This document shows positions 24,406 through 32,627 of a stretch of DNA of 64,000 nucleotides, piece after piece. How positions within the stretch are numbered: position 1 is the stretch's first letter; the number at the start of each line of letters is the position of its first letter. Under the pieces are notes generated by a model. That model saw only the letters and a list, made by a program, of their open reading frames with translations, was not told where the DNA came from and did not search any database. Both the position numbers and the translations under genes were made by a program. The stretch lies in contig NZ_CP161920.1 of the NCBI RefSeq assembly GCF_040819555.1, positions 2,665,001 through 2,729,000 of the forward strand. The letters run 5' to 3'. The stretch is from Nitratireductor sp. GISD-1A_MAKvit (GTDB taxonomy: Bacteria > Pseudomonadota > Alphaproteobacteria > Rhizobiales > Rhizobiaceae).

Positions 24406-25374
24406 GCGGCTTCTCCATCGCGCGCTGTCCCGAAGCGGGCACCGGCGCGCTCTTTCAGCTTGCGGAAATGTGAGGACATCTGCTCCAGCCGCGCATCCCA
24501 CTCAGGGTCGGGCTCCTGGCCATCGGTGATCCTGAAATAGACCTGCATCAGGCAGGTGACGGCGAAGGGCTCGAGAAAGGCAGCCTTGACGCTCCAGGCG
24601 AACAGCAACGCGAAAACGAAGCCGCCCGCCGACCAGGCGCCGGGCATGACGTAGACCAGTGCCGCTGCCGGGGCGAGCATCACGAGGAAGATCAGGAAGG
24701 CGAGACCATAGGTGAAGAGCGTCAGCCAGGCGGCGTTCCGGAGCATCGCCTTCCAGTTCTGGCCATATAGCACCAGCGCCTCGCGTGCGGATCCCCAGGG
24801 ATCGGTCGAGCGGGTGCGGATGGCATGGGCGAGGATCACCTCATCGATGAAGCCCACCGCCACGCGCAGGAAGGCCTGCACAATGCCCATCAACTGCCGG
24901 ACATAGGGGATCGGCAGGATGGACAATACACCGCGCACAAGGCCGATGACGGCGCGAATGACTCCCTTGACCAGTTGGTCCAGCGCGAAGAGCAGTGAGG
25001 CCCTGGCCGAAGCGCCCCTTCACCACGGCCGTTGCATGGGCGATCTGGCCGCGTCCTTCCGGCAGGGGCTTGCCGTCAGTCAGTTCGACAAGAACCGCGA
25101 CATGGCCTGCCTTGACGATGTAGAGAATGTATTCCCGAAGCCAGTACATTACAGCGCCGGTCAGGCCAAAGCCGGCAATGCCGCCCCAAGCCATCGCGGT
25201 CGCGCGGAACTCGTCATCCCCGAAGGCGCCAACGCCCCAGCCGACCCCGATACCGGCGCCGGTGGCCAGAATATAGGCCAGTGTGATTCCGAAATAGACG
25301 GCGGCACGCAGGAGCACGAAAGGCAATGTTCGGCCCAACAGTCCGAGAGCTTGTCCGATATTGAAATCCCACAT
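24402..25374 (-). pseudogene. Multi-span membrane protein, frameshifted
   Basis: The first half starts at 25374 (MWDFNIGQALGLLGRTLPFVLLRAAVYFGI) and runs to about 25000; the second half continues in the other frame as SLLFALDQLVKGVIRAVIGLVRGVLSILPIP to 24402. One extra G in the GGG at 25001-25003 accounts for the shift, and the total length is 3n+1. The joined product has about 323 residues and five or six helices, with a cytoplasmic tail (ARLEQMSSHFRKLKERAG). It overlaps the VWA gene by four bases, so the two are probably co-produced. I do not recognise a named family. Confidence 0.75.
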
Positions 25375-25397
25375 GGCTCCGGTTCCTTTTGGGGCAA

Positions 25398-25922
25398 TCA
25401 GCTTGAAGGTTGAGATGCGGGAGCAGTCTGTTCGCCCCCGAAATGGCGTCGCAGCCAGGCATTGATGTCATTGGCGACCTGCCCAGGTCCATCGCCCGAT
25501 ACGCCCCAACGTGACAACGGAACCCGTGTTGCCGGGCGGGTGTTGCGAAAAACCAGAACCACCTTCGAGGTGCTGCGGTCCTCTCGCGAGGTATGGCTGC
25601 GGTCAAGTTCGGCACTGTCGAGCGCCTCGAGCGGATAGTCCCGCTGACGCGTGCCGAGGCGCGATGTCCGGATGATGCTGACCAGCCCCGACCCTGCGTC
25701 CAACCTGAGCCGTGTGCGCTCGGACAGGGCGATATATCCCGCGAGAAAGGCCCCGTTCAGCCCGACCAGCAGCACCAGCGCGGTCAGGATTTCTCCCCCG
25801 ATCAGATTGGCCAGCCCGATCAGGGTGATCGGCAGGACAGGCAGCATGACGAACCACAGGATAAAGCGCGGTATCGCCAGTTCCAGTTCCAGTCGTTCGG
25901 GCGTATTCGTCTCAATACTCAT
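25398..25922 (-). CDS. Two-helix membrane protein with PH-like region, copy G2
   Basis: 174 residues from an ATG at 25922 overlapping the 25919 stop. Two helices (about 16-60: RFILWFVMLPVLPITLIGLANLIGG and LVLLVGLNGAFLAGYIAL) precede a soluble strand-rich part: TRLRLDAGSGLVSIIRTSRLG, YPLEALDSAELDRS, KVVLVFRNTRPATRVPL, ending in a helix VANDINAWLRRHFGG. The neighbour 25919 has the same order, so they are tandem paralogs. Confidence 0.75.
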   Translation of the reverse strand: MSIETNTPERLELELAIPRFILWFVMLPVLPITLIGLANLIGGEILTALVLLVGLNGAFLAGYIALSERTRLRLDAGSGLVSIIRTSRLGTRQRDYPLEALDSAELDRSHTSREDRSTSKVVLVFRNTRPATRVPLSRWGVSGDGPGQVANDINAWLRRHFGGEQTAPASQPSS

Positions 25923-26446
25923 GACGGGTTTCCCTTTCCCTGGCGGGAAAGCCAGCCATTGACGACGCCCGTCAGATGCGCCACTTCTTCGGGATCCGGG
26001 CGGAACATGGGCACTATGATCTCGCGCCGCTCTGGTTCCGATCCGCAAATCAGCACCAGCCGGGTCTCATCGTTTCCTGCCGCCGTGCCATAGTGCGCGA
26101 CGCTTTCCAGCTTGTGCAGGTCAGAGAGTGCGAATGTATCTTCACGCCGCCCGCGCAATGTGGTCACACGCAGCCGGACAAGACCGGCATGCCTGTCCAG
26201 GCTCAGTTGAGTCAGCTGCACCAACTCGTGCATGTAGAGCCAACCGATCAGGCCCACCACGGCAAGCACGATGATCCCCGTTCCGGTCGCACCATCCCCG
26301 ATGGCTGCCAGGCCCGCCGCGATCGCCACCAATATCACCGCCGCAGCAATCACCGCCCGCCGGACCGGACGATTCTCGATCTCCAGCACGCTGTCGGAGA
26401 TTTGCGTCACGCGCAGCGGATCAGCCAGAAACTCGGCCAGTGTCAT
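25919..26446 (-). CDS. Two-helix membrane protein with PH-like region, copy G3
   Basis: 175 residues from the ATG at 26446, which overlaps the 26443 stop. After VLEIENRPVRR come two helices (AVIAAAVILVAIAAGLAAIG; GIIVLAVVGLIGWLYMHEL) and the region LDRHAGLVRLRVTTLRGRREDTFALSDLHKLESV, TRLVLICGSEPERREIIVPM, ending in a helix VNGWLSRQGKG. Matches copy G2 in topology and in the terminal xWLxRxxxG. Confidence 0.75.
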   Translation of the reverse strand: MTLAEFLADPLRVTQISDSVLEIENRPVRRAVIAAAVILVAIAAGLAAIGDGATGTGIIVLAVVGLIGWLYMHELVQLTQLSLDRHAGLVRLRVTTLRGRREDTFALSDLHKLESVAHYGTAAGNDETRLVLICGSEPERREIIVPMFRPDPEEVAHLTGVVNGWLSRQGKGNPS

Positions 26447-26922
26447 GGGCCTGCACCCAACGACGTGTCGATCCGCCCCTCGACGTCGCGACAGTCGTCC
26501 GGGGCATCCCGGCGGCATAGGGTTGCCGCAAAGCTGGCCTGGATGCGGCCTTCATCCTCAAGATCCAGCAGGTCGATCGACATCTGCGGCGGCTCTTCCT
26601 CGCTTTCCCAGACCGCGCCCGCCATCGCCCCGCGATCGGGCCGCATGTCGATGGTCAGACCGGCGGGCGGCGTATCTCCGGAAGGCTTGCCGTGAAAGAT
26701 CAGGCCGATAGAAATGCTGCCGTCACCAAGTGCATGCAGTTCGATCATGGTCAGCGGGCCGATATCGGTGATCTGCACCATCGCCGAGCCATCATCCTGA
26801 CGCATCACCTGCCAGTTCAGTTCTTCACCGTCCAAGTTTGCCCCGATCTCGCCGATGGCGTCCAATGCACCAGCGGGGGTTGCGATTCCGAGGGCCAGGA
26901 CAAGCGGGACAAGCACCTTCAT
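26443..26922 (-). CDS. Secreted protein, family D-like, copy D3
   Basis: 159 residues; the ATG at 26922 is chosen because AGGA is 6 bases away, the ATG at 26928 is too close. Signal MKVLVPLVLALGIATPAGA, mature start LDAIGEIGANLDGEELNWQV. Two Cys near the end (ATLCRRDAPDDCRDVEGRID). It is the most divergent member of family D. Confidence 0.7.
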   Translation of the reverse strand: MKVLVPLVLALGIATPAGALDAIGEIGANLDGEELNWQVMRQDDGSAMVQITDIGPLTMIELHALGDGSISIGLIFHGKPSGDTPPAGLTIDMRPDRGAMAGAVWESEEEPPQMSIDLLDLEDEGRIQASFAATLCRRDAPDDCRDVEGRIDTSLGAGP

Positions 26923-26930
26923 TGGCATTC

Positions 26931-27503
26931 CTATCGGCTGATCAGCTGTTCGCGGACGCCCCGCGCCGAATTGCGTTTTGTTCCCATCGCCTCATTGGCC
27001 GAGAAGAAACTGATGATCCCGTCCGAGCGCCGCGCACCGGTGCCGAATTGCCATTCGAATTGCGGCGCCGAGGCAATCTGGCAATCCTGAACCAACGCCC
27101 ATTCCCAAGGCTCCGCGCCGGGCTCGGAACCCGTTGAAGTCAACATATAAAACTGCGGGTCCATTGCCTCGCCACGCACAAAGTCAAAGCGCAGCGGCTT
27201 GTTGCCACCTCGAACCGGCACCAGTTCGGTCTGAATGCCGTCCGAACCCAGATACAATCGGTTGCGGTTCCGATCATAAATGATCTCGAAGGTGCTCTCC
27301 TGAACGCCTATTGCCACACTCGTTCCGATGGCGGCTTCGGTCCACGTTCCCGCGATCAGCGGACCAATCTGTCGCAGGTCAAAATTACCGGCGCGATGGA
27401 CGTCCGCGTGGCAGACCGGGTTGGACGGTTCACCGGCCAGTGCTGAGGTTGCCGTAGCGATCAGCAGCAGGGCCGCAGTTCGGGCAAAGGCGGGTCCAGC
27501 CAT
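26931..27503 (-). CDS. Secreted hypothetical protein, 190 aa
   Basis: ATG at 27503, one base after the 27505 stop. Signal peptide MAGPAFARTAALLLIATATSALAG. Mature: NPVCHADVHRAGNFDLRQIGPLIAG, FEIIYDRNRNRLYLGSDGIQTEL, LVQDCQIASAPQFEWQFG. Two Cys far apart may be bridged. Strand-rich, unknown. Confidence 0.7.
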   Translation of the reverse strand: MAGPAFARTAALLLIATATSALAGEPSNPVCHADVHRAGNFDLRQIGPLIAGTWTEAAIGTSVAIGVQESTFEIIYDRNRNRLYLGSDGIQTELVPVRGGNKPLRFDFVRGEAMDPQFYMLTSTGSEPGAEPWEWALVQDCQIASAPQFEWQFGTGARRSDGIISFFSANEAMGTKRNSARGVREQLISR

Positions 27504-27504
27504 C

Positions 27505-27984
27505 TCAGTCAAGCTCTTCAAGCCGGGTGTCGAAGCTGAAGGTGACGGGCCGGGTTTCGGATGAGGGGCCGCCACTGACTTGCCCGGTGAGCGTGCCCTT
27601 CAAGGCGACAATCCCGTCGCCCGGCGTGAATTCCTCCAGGGTCAGTGTCAGGCTGTCCTGATCGCCGGTCCAATTCCGTCCCATGTCGCGCGCAAAGGTG
27701 ATCGTCAGCGCCATTTCGCCGGGCGCGGGCAATTCGCCATTGATCGTCAGTTCCAGATTGACCGGCCCCTGATCGCCCTCCATCTGTGAGGCAAGCAAGG
27801 AGGCATCGGCATAGTTGCCGATGATCGTCGCGCCGGACAATTCGGGGGCAACAGTCAGCTCCAGCGGCTGATCGCCAAAACTGCCGGTAACCAGCCCTCC
27901 AGGCTCGTCGGCCAGCGCCGGCAGCGCCAGAAGACAGGCCAGAACAGGTATGCCCGCTCTTCGCATGGTCGAGAAGATGGTCAA
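27505..27984 (-). CDS. Secreted protein, family D, copy D4
   Basis: 159 residues from a TTG at 27984 with GGAGG 8 bases upstream; the next ATG (27966) lacks a site. Signal TIFSTMRRAGIPVLACLLALPALA, mature EPGGLVTGSFGDQPLELTV. Ends VTFSFDTRLEELD. First gene of the long leftward unit (27984 to 19860, twelve genes with short gaps or overlaps), under the reverse side of the type 2 palindrome. Confidence 0.75.
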   Translation of the reverse strand: MTIFSTMRRAGIPVLACLLALPALADEPGGLVTGSFGDQPLELTVAPELSGATIIGNYADASLLASQMEGDQGPVNLELTINGELPAPGEMALTITFARDMGRNWTGDQDSLTLTLEEFTPGDGIVALKGTLTGQVSGGPSSETRPVTFSFDTRLEELD

Positions 27985-28039
27985 GCGTAGATCCTCCTGC
28001 TGTTTGATTCCGAGTTTAGTTCTGCTCAAGACTGGCCGC

Positions 28040-28059
28040 CCCGTTCGTTTGAACGGGGA
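28040..28059. promoter_or_regulatory. Type 2 palindromic operator (divergent)
   Basis: Perfect 8-bp arms CCCCGTTC and GAACGGGG around GTTT. Leftwards TAAACT (28018-28013) begins 31.5 bases from the centre, exactly the distance seen at type 1 sites, and the 27984 start follows 28 bases later. Rightwards TAGAGT (28079-28084) begins 29.5 bases from the centre, before the 28121 start. Confidence 0.8.
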
Positions 28060-28120
28060 ACATGTAGTCTCCTGTGATAGAGTTCAGTCCGGAACCTGGT
28101 TTTCATTTTGGGTTGTGGTG

Positions 28121-28603
28121 ATGAGCTTGCGGTATCACATCGTTCAGACCGCGTTGATGACGGCACTTGTGTTCATGGCCGTACCAGCGGCTGCCGAGGA
28201 CGTCCTGCTGACCCTGACCGGCGCGGTCACGGACGGCAGAGTGGAGATGACGCGCGCGGATTTCGATACGATGGACTGGCATGAGTTTTCGACATCGACC
28301 AGCGTCACAGATGGCAGGCCGGAGTTCCGCGGTGTGCTGATGCGAGACGTCCTCGCCCATGCCGGAGCCGAGGGAAGTAGTGTGCGCGCGACAGCGTTGA
28401 ACGACTATGTCGTCGATATACCTGTCGAGGATTTTCACCGGTTTGATGTTCTAGCCGCGCTTTACATGGATGACGTGCCTCTGACCCCGCGTGACAAGGG
28501 TCCAGTCTGGATCGTCTATCCGCGCGACAATCACGGCGTTCTGGCCGATATACGGTATGACATGCGATGGGTCTGGCAGCTTGTCGCGCTGCATGTGCAA
28601 TGA
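28121..28603 (+). CDS. Secreted SUOX-fold (molybdopterin-binding-like) sensor protein
   Basis: 160 residues with signal peptide MSLRYHIVQTALMTALVFMAVPAAA. The mature part follows the plan of small proteins annotated as oxidoreductase molybdopterin-binding domain: LLTLTGAV, MTRADFDTMDWHEFSTS, FRGVLMRDVLAHAG, VRATALNDYVVDIPVEDF, DKGPVWIVYPRD. The catalytic Cys of sulfite-oxidase relatives is absent (no Cys in the mature chain), so it probably acts as a binding protein for the kinase next door. Overlaps the kinase start by four bases. GTG/ATG region lacks a strong ribosome binding site. Confidence 0.8.
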   Translation: MSLRYHIVQTALMTALVFMAVPAAAEDVLLTLTGAVTDGRVEMTRADFDTMDWHEFSTSTSVTDGRPEFRGVLMRDVLAHAGAEGSSVRATALNDYVVDIPVEDFHRFDVLAALYMDDVPLTPRDKGPVWIVYPRDNHGVLADIRYDMRWVWQLVALHVQ

Positions 28604-29937
28604 CCGGCACAGGCGGGCGGGCCCGCTATCTGTGGCTTGGTGGGCTGGTGGCGATCTGCCTGGGCCTGTTGGCGCTGGCTGCGTGGCAGCTTGTGGTGCT
28701 GGAACGCCAGATGCGCATTGCCGCAACCGAGAACATGATCTGGGTCTTTGGCCAGACGCAGATCGAGGCCTTGAACCTTGCGCTGGCGCTCTCGGATGAG
28801 GCAGCGCCACAACAGATCCAGACCCGTTTTGATATATTGGTTTCGCGGCTGACGCTGTTGGAAGATGGGCCGCAACGTCGCTTTCTCGAGAATGCGGGAG
28901 TGTCCGAAACACTTGCACGCTGGCGCAGTGGGCTTCTGGCGCTTGACCCCGCGCAAGGTGCCGATCCGGCCGCGCTGCGGGCACATGTCACGGCGCTGGT
29001 CGCTGCACTAAGGACCAAGGCGAGTCTGGTGATGTCCCATGAATGGCAGAGTCAGGCCACGCGCCTGGACAGCCTGAGGCACCTGCATTTGCTTGCGCTG
29101 ATGTCAGTGCTGGGGGCTGCTGTAGCGGGATTGGGGCTGGTGGCAATCCTGATCGATCGTGAGAGGCGGCTGATGAGCGGACAGCTGGACCACCTGCGGG
29201 CTGAGAAGCTCGCCAGCGATCTGGAACGCGAACGCGAAACCTCCGAGAACCACCGCCGGTTCGCCGACCTGATTGCCCATCAGTTCCGCACGCCGCTAGC
29301 CGTAATCGACAGCGCGATGCACCGCCTGACGCGGCGCAGCGGCGGCCCGGTTCCACCAGAACTGATCTCGGAAAAGGCGGCGGTGTCCCGTGAGGCGGTC
29401 GCGCGGCTCGTGAAGTTGACAGATACCGCATTGATGATGTCCCGGCTGGAACGCGATGCGGTTCTTCCTAGCCTGCGCGCCCATGACCTAAACGATCTTG
29501 TATCTTCAGTCATTGATGACCTGACGGCGACGGCGTGGGACCGCGACCCGGCCCGTATTCGGCAGTCGGTGCAAACAGAACCAACTGTCGCGCTGTGCGA
29601 TCCGATGCTGACCGCCGAAATCCTGTCCAACCTCCTGCGCAATGCGCTCTTGTATTCTCCGCCCGATTGCCGCGTCGATGTGAGTGTTTTTCAGTCGCGG
29701 GACTGCATCGTCTGTCGGATCGAGGACAGAGGGAGGGGTATGTCGCCCGAAGAGATTGAGTGTGCTTTTGACAGGTTCTACCGAGGCAGCGGGCACGAGA
29801 CTTTGCCCGGCTCCGGATTGGGGCTGACGCTTGCGCGCCATCTGGCCCGAATGCAGCGTGGCGAGGTGACCTTGATGCAGCGTGACGGAGGGGGCCTGAC
29901 AGTCGCGCTTTACCTGCCGAGGGAGGCCTCCGCATGA
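28600..29937 (+). CDS. Membrane sensor histidine kinase (HisKA type)
   Basis: 445 residues from ATG at 28600 (overlap ATGA with the previous stop). Helix 1 about 10-30 (YLWLGGLVAICLGLLALAAWQL), periplasmic helical domain about 32-165, helix 2 LLALMSVLGAAVAGLGLVAIL, coiled linker, then DHp with H-box FADLIAHQFRTPLAV (His about 228), N-box ILSNLLRNALLYSP, G1 IEDRGRGMSPEE, G2 LPGSGLGLTLARHLA. All kinase motifs are intact. It should phosphorylate the regulator at 29934, with which it overlaps by four bases. Confidence 0.93.
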   Translation: MTGTGGRARYLWLGGLVAICLGLLALAAWQLVVLERQMRIAATENMIWVFGQTQIEALNLALALSDEAAPQQIQTRFDILVSRLTLLEDGPQRRFLENAGVSETLARWRSGLLALDPAQGADPAALRAHVTALVAALRTKASLVMSHEWQSQATRLDSLRHLHLLALMSVLGAAVAGLGLVAILIDRERRLMSGQLDHLRAEKLASDLERERETSENHRRFADLIAHQFRTPLAVIDSAMHRLTRRSGGPVPPELISEKAAVSREAVARLVKLTDTALMMSRLERDAVLPSLRAHDLNDLVSSVIDDLTATAWDRDPARIRQSVQTEPTVALCDPMLTAEILSNLLRNALLYSPPDCRVDVSVFQSRDCIVCRIEDRGRGMSPEEIECAFDRFYRGSGHETLPGSGLGLTLARHLARMQRGEVTLMQRDGGGLTVALYLPREASA

Positions 29938-30902
29938 CCGCGCCACTGATCCTGTGTGTCGAGGATGAGCCATCCTTGCGCGATGACATCGCCTTCGAGT
30001 TGCAGGAGGCCGGCTATATTGTGAGCGCCGTCGGAGATGCGCGCGAGGCGCTGGCCTGTCTGGAAAGGCAGCGCCCCGATCTGATCCTCTGTGACATCCT
30101 GATGCCCGGCATGGACGGCAAGAGGTTCATGTCCTATTTGCGTCAGACGAGACCCGATCTTGATGACGTGCCCTTTGTCTTTCTGACTGCCCTGTCCTCA
30201 CGCCAGCAGGTAATCGATGGGCGCATGGCGGGGGCCGACGATTATGTGACCAAGCCCATTGATTACGACCTGCTTCGTGCAATCGTCGAAGCGCGCCTGA
30301 ACCGGATGCAAAGGTTGCGCGCAATGCCGGGAGACCGGTCCGGCCTGGCCGCCCTGGACCGCCTGGCTCTTGGCGTGGTGCTGCTCGATGCTAATGGCGG
30401 CGTGGTCCATGCCAATCCACTCGCCCAAAGCTTGTCGGGCGCAGCCGGCATCTCGCTGAGTGGACGTATTACCGCCAGCGGCGTAGATGGCCGGAAGCTG
30501 TCGGCGTTGATTGCGGGATTAGCTCCGGGTGGCGGGATGGCCCCGACGGGGTTGCGGTTGGACGATGGGGGCCAGCTCATGGTTATCGGGATGTCGCTTC
30601 CAGCGCACTCGCACCATGATGAGGCGGTTACCATGCTGATACTGAGCGGCACAGACAGCAAGCCCCCTATTGACACTGCGACCCTTGGCCAGTTGTTCGG
30701 CCTGACGCCGATGGAAGCCCAGGTTGCGTGTTTGCTGGCTGAAGGGCTGCGCCGCAGCCAGGTCGCAGACCGGTTGGCGATCTCGGGCACGACCGTCGCA
30801 TTCCATCTTCGAAATATCTTCTCCAAGACCGGCGTGCAAAGGCAGGCGGAACTGGTGGCATTGATTCTGTCGGTTCCATTGGCGCAGCGCTGCGATATGT
30901 AA
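29934..30902 (+). CDS. Response regulator, receiver-PAS-LuxR HTH
   Basis: 322 residues. Receiver 1-120 with acidic pair ED at 10-11, phospho-acceptor Asp 54 (LILCDILMPGMDG), Thr in FLTAL and Lys in VTKPID. A PAS-like middle (LGVVLLDANGGVVHANPLAQSL) is followed by a LuxR-type HTH: FGLTPMEAQVACLLAEGLRRSQVADRLAISGTTVAFHLRN. Because a type 2 palindrome heads this operon and the opposite operon, I infer that it binds that sequence and regulates itself and the 27984-19860 unit. Confidence 0.92.
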   Translation: MTAPLILCVEDEPSLRDDIAFELQEAGYIVSAVGDAREALACLERQRPDLILCDILMPGMDGKRFMSYLRQTRPDLDDVPFVFLTALSSRQQVIDGRMAGADDYVTKPIDYDLLRAIVEARLNRMQRLRAMPGDRSGLAALDRLALGVVLLDANGGVVHANPLAQSLSGAAGISLSGRITASGVDGRKLSALIAGLAPGGGMAPTGLRLDDGGQLMVIGMSLPAHSHHDEAVTMLILSGTDSKPPIDTATLGQLFGLTPMEAQVACLLAEGLRRSQVADRLAISGTTVAFHLRNIFSKTGVQRQAELVALILSVPLAQRCDM

Positions 30903-30926
30903 GGTCTTCGCGCCGTCCACCATCGG

Positions 30927-31193
30927 TCACACTTGATCCTGCGGAGGTTGCGGCTTGTTGCGTGCGTCTGCTGAATGCTCCGCTTCGAACGCGCACTTTC
31001 CCTTTCCGGCCCATAACTTTCGCGCCTGTTCGCTCTGCTCGCTGCTAAGCTTTTCGGCCACCCAGATCAGCGCACCGTAGATCATGGCGCGGTCGTCGCC
31101 GGTCAGGTCCACGACCCTGGCCTTGACGACGAGGCCGCCGAGTTCCATCAGGTGTCGTGTGCGCTTGCGGCACTCGACCTGCCATGTCCGCAT
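30927..31193 (-). CDS. traD: TraD-type conjugal transfer protein (remnant system)
   Basis: 88 residues from ATG at 31193: MRTWQVECRKRTRHLMELGG, LVVKARVVDLTGDDRAMIYG, ALIWVAEKL and KLWAGKGKCAFEAE. This matches the small TraD proteins beside TraA relaxases on sphingomonad and rhizobial plasmids. It belongs to a different transfer system from the RlxS/Trb set further right. It is complete in itself but has no intact partner, so it is probably non-functional. It converges on the response regulator with a 24-base gap. Confidence 0.75.
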   Translation of the reverse strand: MRTWQVECRKRTRHLMELGGLVVKARVVDLTGDDRAMIYGALIWVAEKLSSEQSEQARKLWAGKGKCAFEAEHSADARNKPQPPQDQV

Positions 31194-31521
31194 GCCATGC
31201 CGCGCCCGTTGCGTCTGGTGCCGGTTGCGTGCCGCCCGGTTGCGTTTGAGCGCCGCCGTTGTCACGGTCAGACGTTGATGCAGATCGGCGCGATTTCCCG
31301 CGAAAGAACGCTTGCCAGCGCTTGGCCCACGACTCCTTCTTTGCAGCATCGGTGATCTCCGTCAGAGAGACCAACGCACCGGCCAGTTCCTCTGGCGAGA
31401 GGCTGTCGGCTCCGGTGGCGATGACCAGGTCGCCGAGTTGCTGCACCTTGCGGACTTTTAGTTCCCGCGCCTTATCCTACAGTGCCTTCAGTTCTGTGTT
31501 ATTGTCTCTTGGTTTGGCGTT
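31190..31521 (-). pseudogene. TraC/TraD-family conjugal transfer gene, broken by a stop
   Basis: The reading NAKPRDNNTELKAL-stop-DKARELKVRKVQQLGDLVIATG, then DSLSPEELAGALVSL, WAKRWQAFFRGKSRR, follows a common small conjugation protein that begins MRKPRDxDxELKAL and sits directly upstream of traD. The start codon is gone and a TAG at 31479-31477 replaces a sense codon; the expected end near 31200 also lacks a stop. This is genuine decay by substitution, unlike the single-base insertions elsewhere. Confidence 0.7.
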
Positions 31522-32103
31522 GTGCAAAGTTTCCGGGTCAAGGGGTTTGGGGCCGCCGGATCGGATGACCGGCCAGATCATCGGCAGATAGATCGCCGCG
31601 AGGGCCATGAAGGCGGTGGCAGCAGGTTCGAACCTGGAATGCACCACCATCAGCGCGGCGCCGCCGATGACAATGGCGACGGCGAACGCGGCCACTATGC
31701 AGGTGGCGAGCCATTCGCCTCGGCCTGGTCCGGTTTGGATAACGGCGTCGGGGTTGGCTTTCTTCAGTCGCCGCGCCAGGGTGAAGGTCAGGCCCCGGAA
31801 GGTCGCATCGCGCCTTTGGAGCCGACCCCAGTATCGGCGCTCTTCCTTCGTCCAGCGCGGCCAGTAGATGTCCGAGAGCTTGTGGACCCGGCCCGTTTGC
31901 TCGACCAGCACGCAGCGCGCCGCCCCGGTTCCCTCGGGCAGGTTGAGGCGCATGGAGTCAATATCCGCGAGCCGGACTTGGCCGGGATGATCGCTGATGC
32001 GCCAGTGGAGAACCGAGCCGTCCAGCCAGTAGGCCCGCCGCCAGTGAAACGGACCGGGGCGGAAGACATGGCCATGCTGGCTCTGTTCGCGGGCGTTGGT
32101 CAT
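31477..32103 (-). CDS. Membrane protein with PH-like region (family G), C-terminus fused to remnant
   Basis: 208 residues from ATG at 32103. A soluble part (FHWRRAYWLDGSVLHWRISD, VRLADIDSMRLNL, CVLVEQTGRVHKLSD) precedes two helices (WLATCIVAAFAVAIVIGGAAL; AATAFMALAAIYLPMIWPV). After RSGGPKPLDPETLH the frame runs into the traC-type remnant (NAKPRDNNTELKAL) and uses the stop that broke it. The original C-terminus has therefore been replaced or extended. It lies 17 bases after the 32121 gene. Confidence 0.7.
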   Translation of the reverse strand: MTNAREQSQHGHVFRPGPFHWRRAYWLDGSVLHWRISDHPGQVRLADIDSMRLNLPEGTGAARCVLVEQTGRVHKLSDIYWPRWTKEERRYWGRLQRRDATFRGLTFTLARRLKKANPDAVIQTGPGRGEWLATCIVAAFAVAIVIGGAALMVVHSRFEPAATAFMALAAIYLPMIWPVIRSGGPKPLDPETLHNAKPRDNNTELKAL

Positions 32104-32120
32104 CGCGCCAATCCCCCCGT

Positions 32121-32615
32121 TTACGGCAGGAACCGGGTGGCGATCAGATCGGAGCAGAATTCCGATGTCGGCCCGGCCAGGGGCGTGCCGGTGATCTGCC
32201 ACAACCCGTCGTCGCGCCGGTTCAACTGGCCACGGAAGTTGGCTGAGCCGTACCCCTCGGGCTCGAGCAGCCACTCTTCGCGCTGGAACTGGAGATAGCC
32301 GGCAGTGTTGGCGCCGCGCGGCTCTGTCAGGAGAAACCCTGAGATCGTGAAACTGCCCGCAACGTCCGCAAGCTCGCCATTCGCTCCGGCGAGCACCGGA
32401 ACGAATCCCAAGGTGCCGGTGAGGCGCAGTTCGGATCGGCCCTCGATTTCGCTCATTTCGATATCGAGCACAACGCCATGCTCTCCGTCCTGGCACATAT
32501 AGCTGCCGGCATAGAGACCGGCGATCCCTTCGCCATCGGCGGGGATTTCGGCGAAGGCCGGCGCGGCCAGCGTGGGGAACAGGATAAGGGGCAGGATGGT
32601 GGGTCTGATTTTCAT
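32121..32615 (-). CDS. Secreted beta-rich hypothetical protein
   Basis: 164 residues; signal peptide MKIRPTILPLILFPTLAAPAFA. Mature: GEGIAGLYAGSYMCQDGEHGVVLDIEMSE, SELRLTGTLGFVPVL, DVAGSFTISGFLL, LWQITGTPLAGPTSEFCSDLIATRFLP. Two Cys, at the first strand and near the C-terminus. The G-x-Y-x-G-x-Y-x-C start and serial strands fit a small calycin-like barrel; unknown function. Follows C1 by 12 bases. Confidence 0.75.
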   Translation of the reverse strand: MKIRPTILPLILFPTLAAPAFAEIPADGEGIAGLYAGSYMCQDGEHGVVLDIEMSEIEGRSELRLTGTLGFVPVLAGANGELADVAGSFTISGFLLTEPRGANTAGYLQFQREEWLLEPEGYGSANFRGQLNRRDDGLWQITGTPLAGPTSEFCSDLIATRFLP

Positions 32616-32627
32616 GGGGCATTTCTC

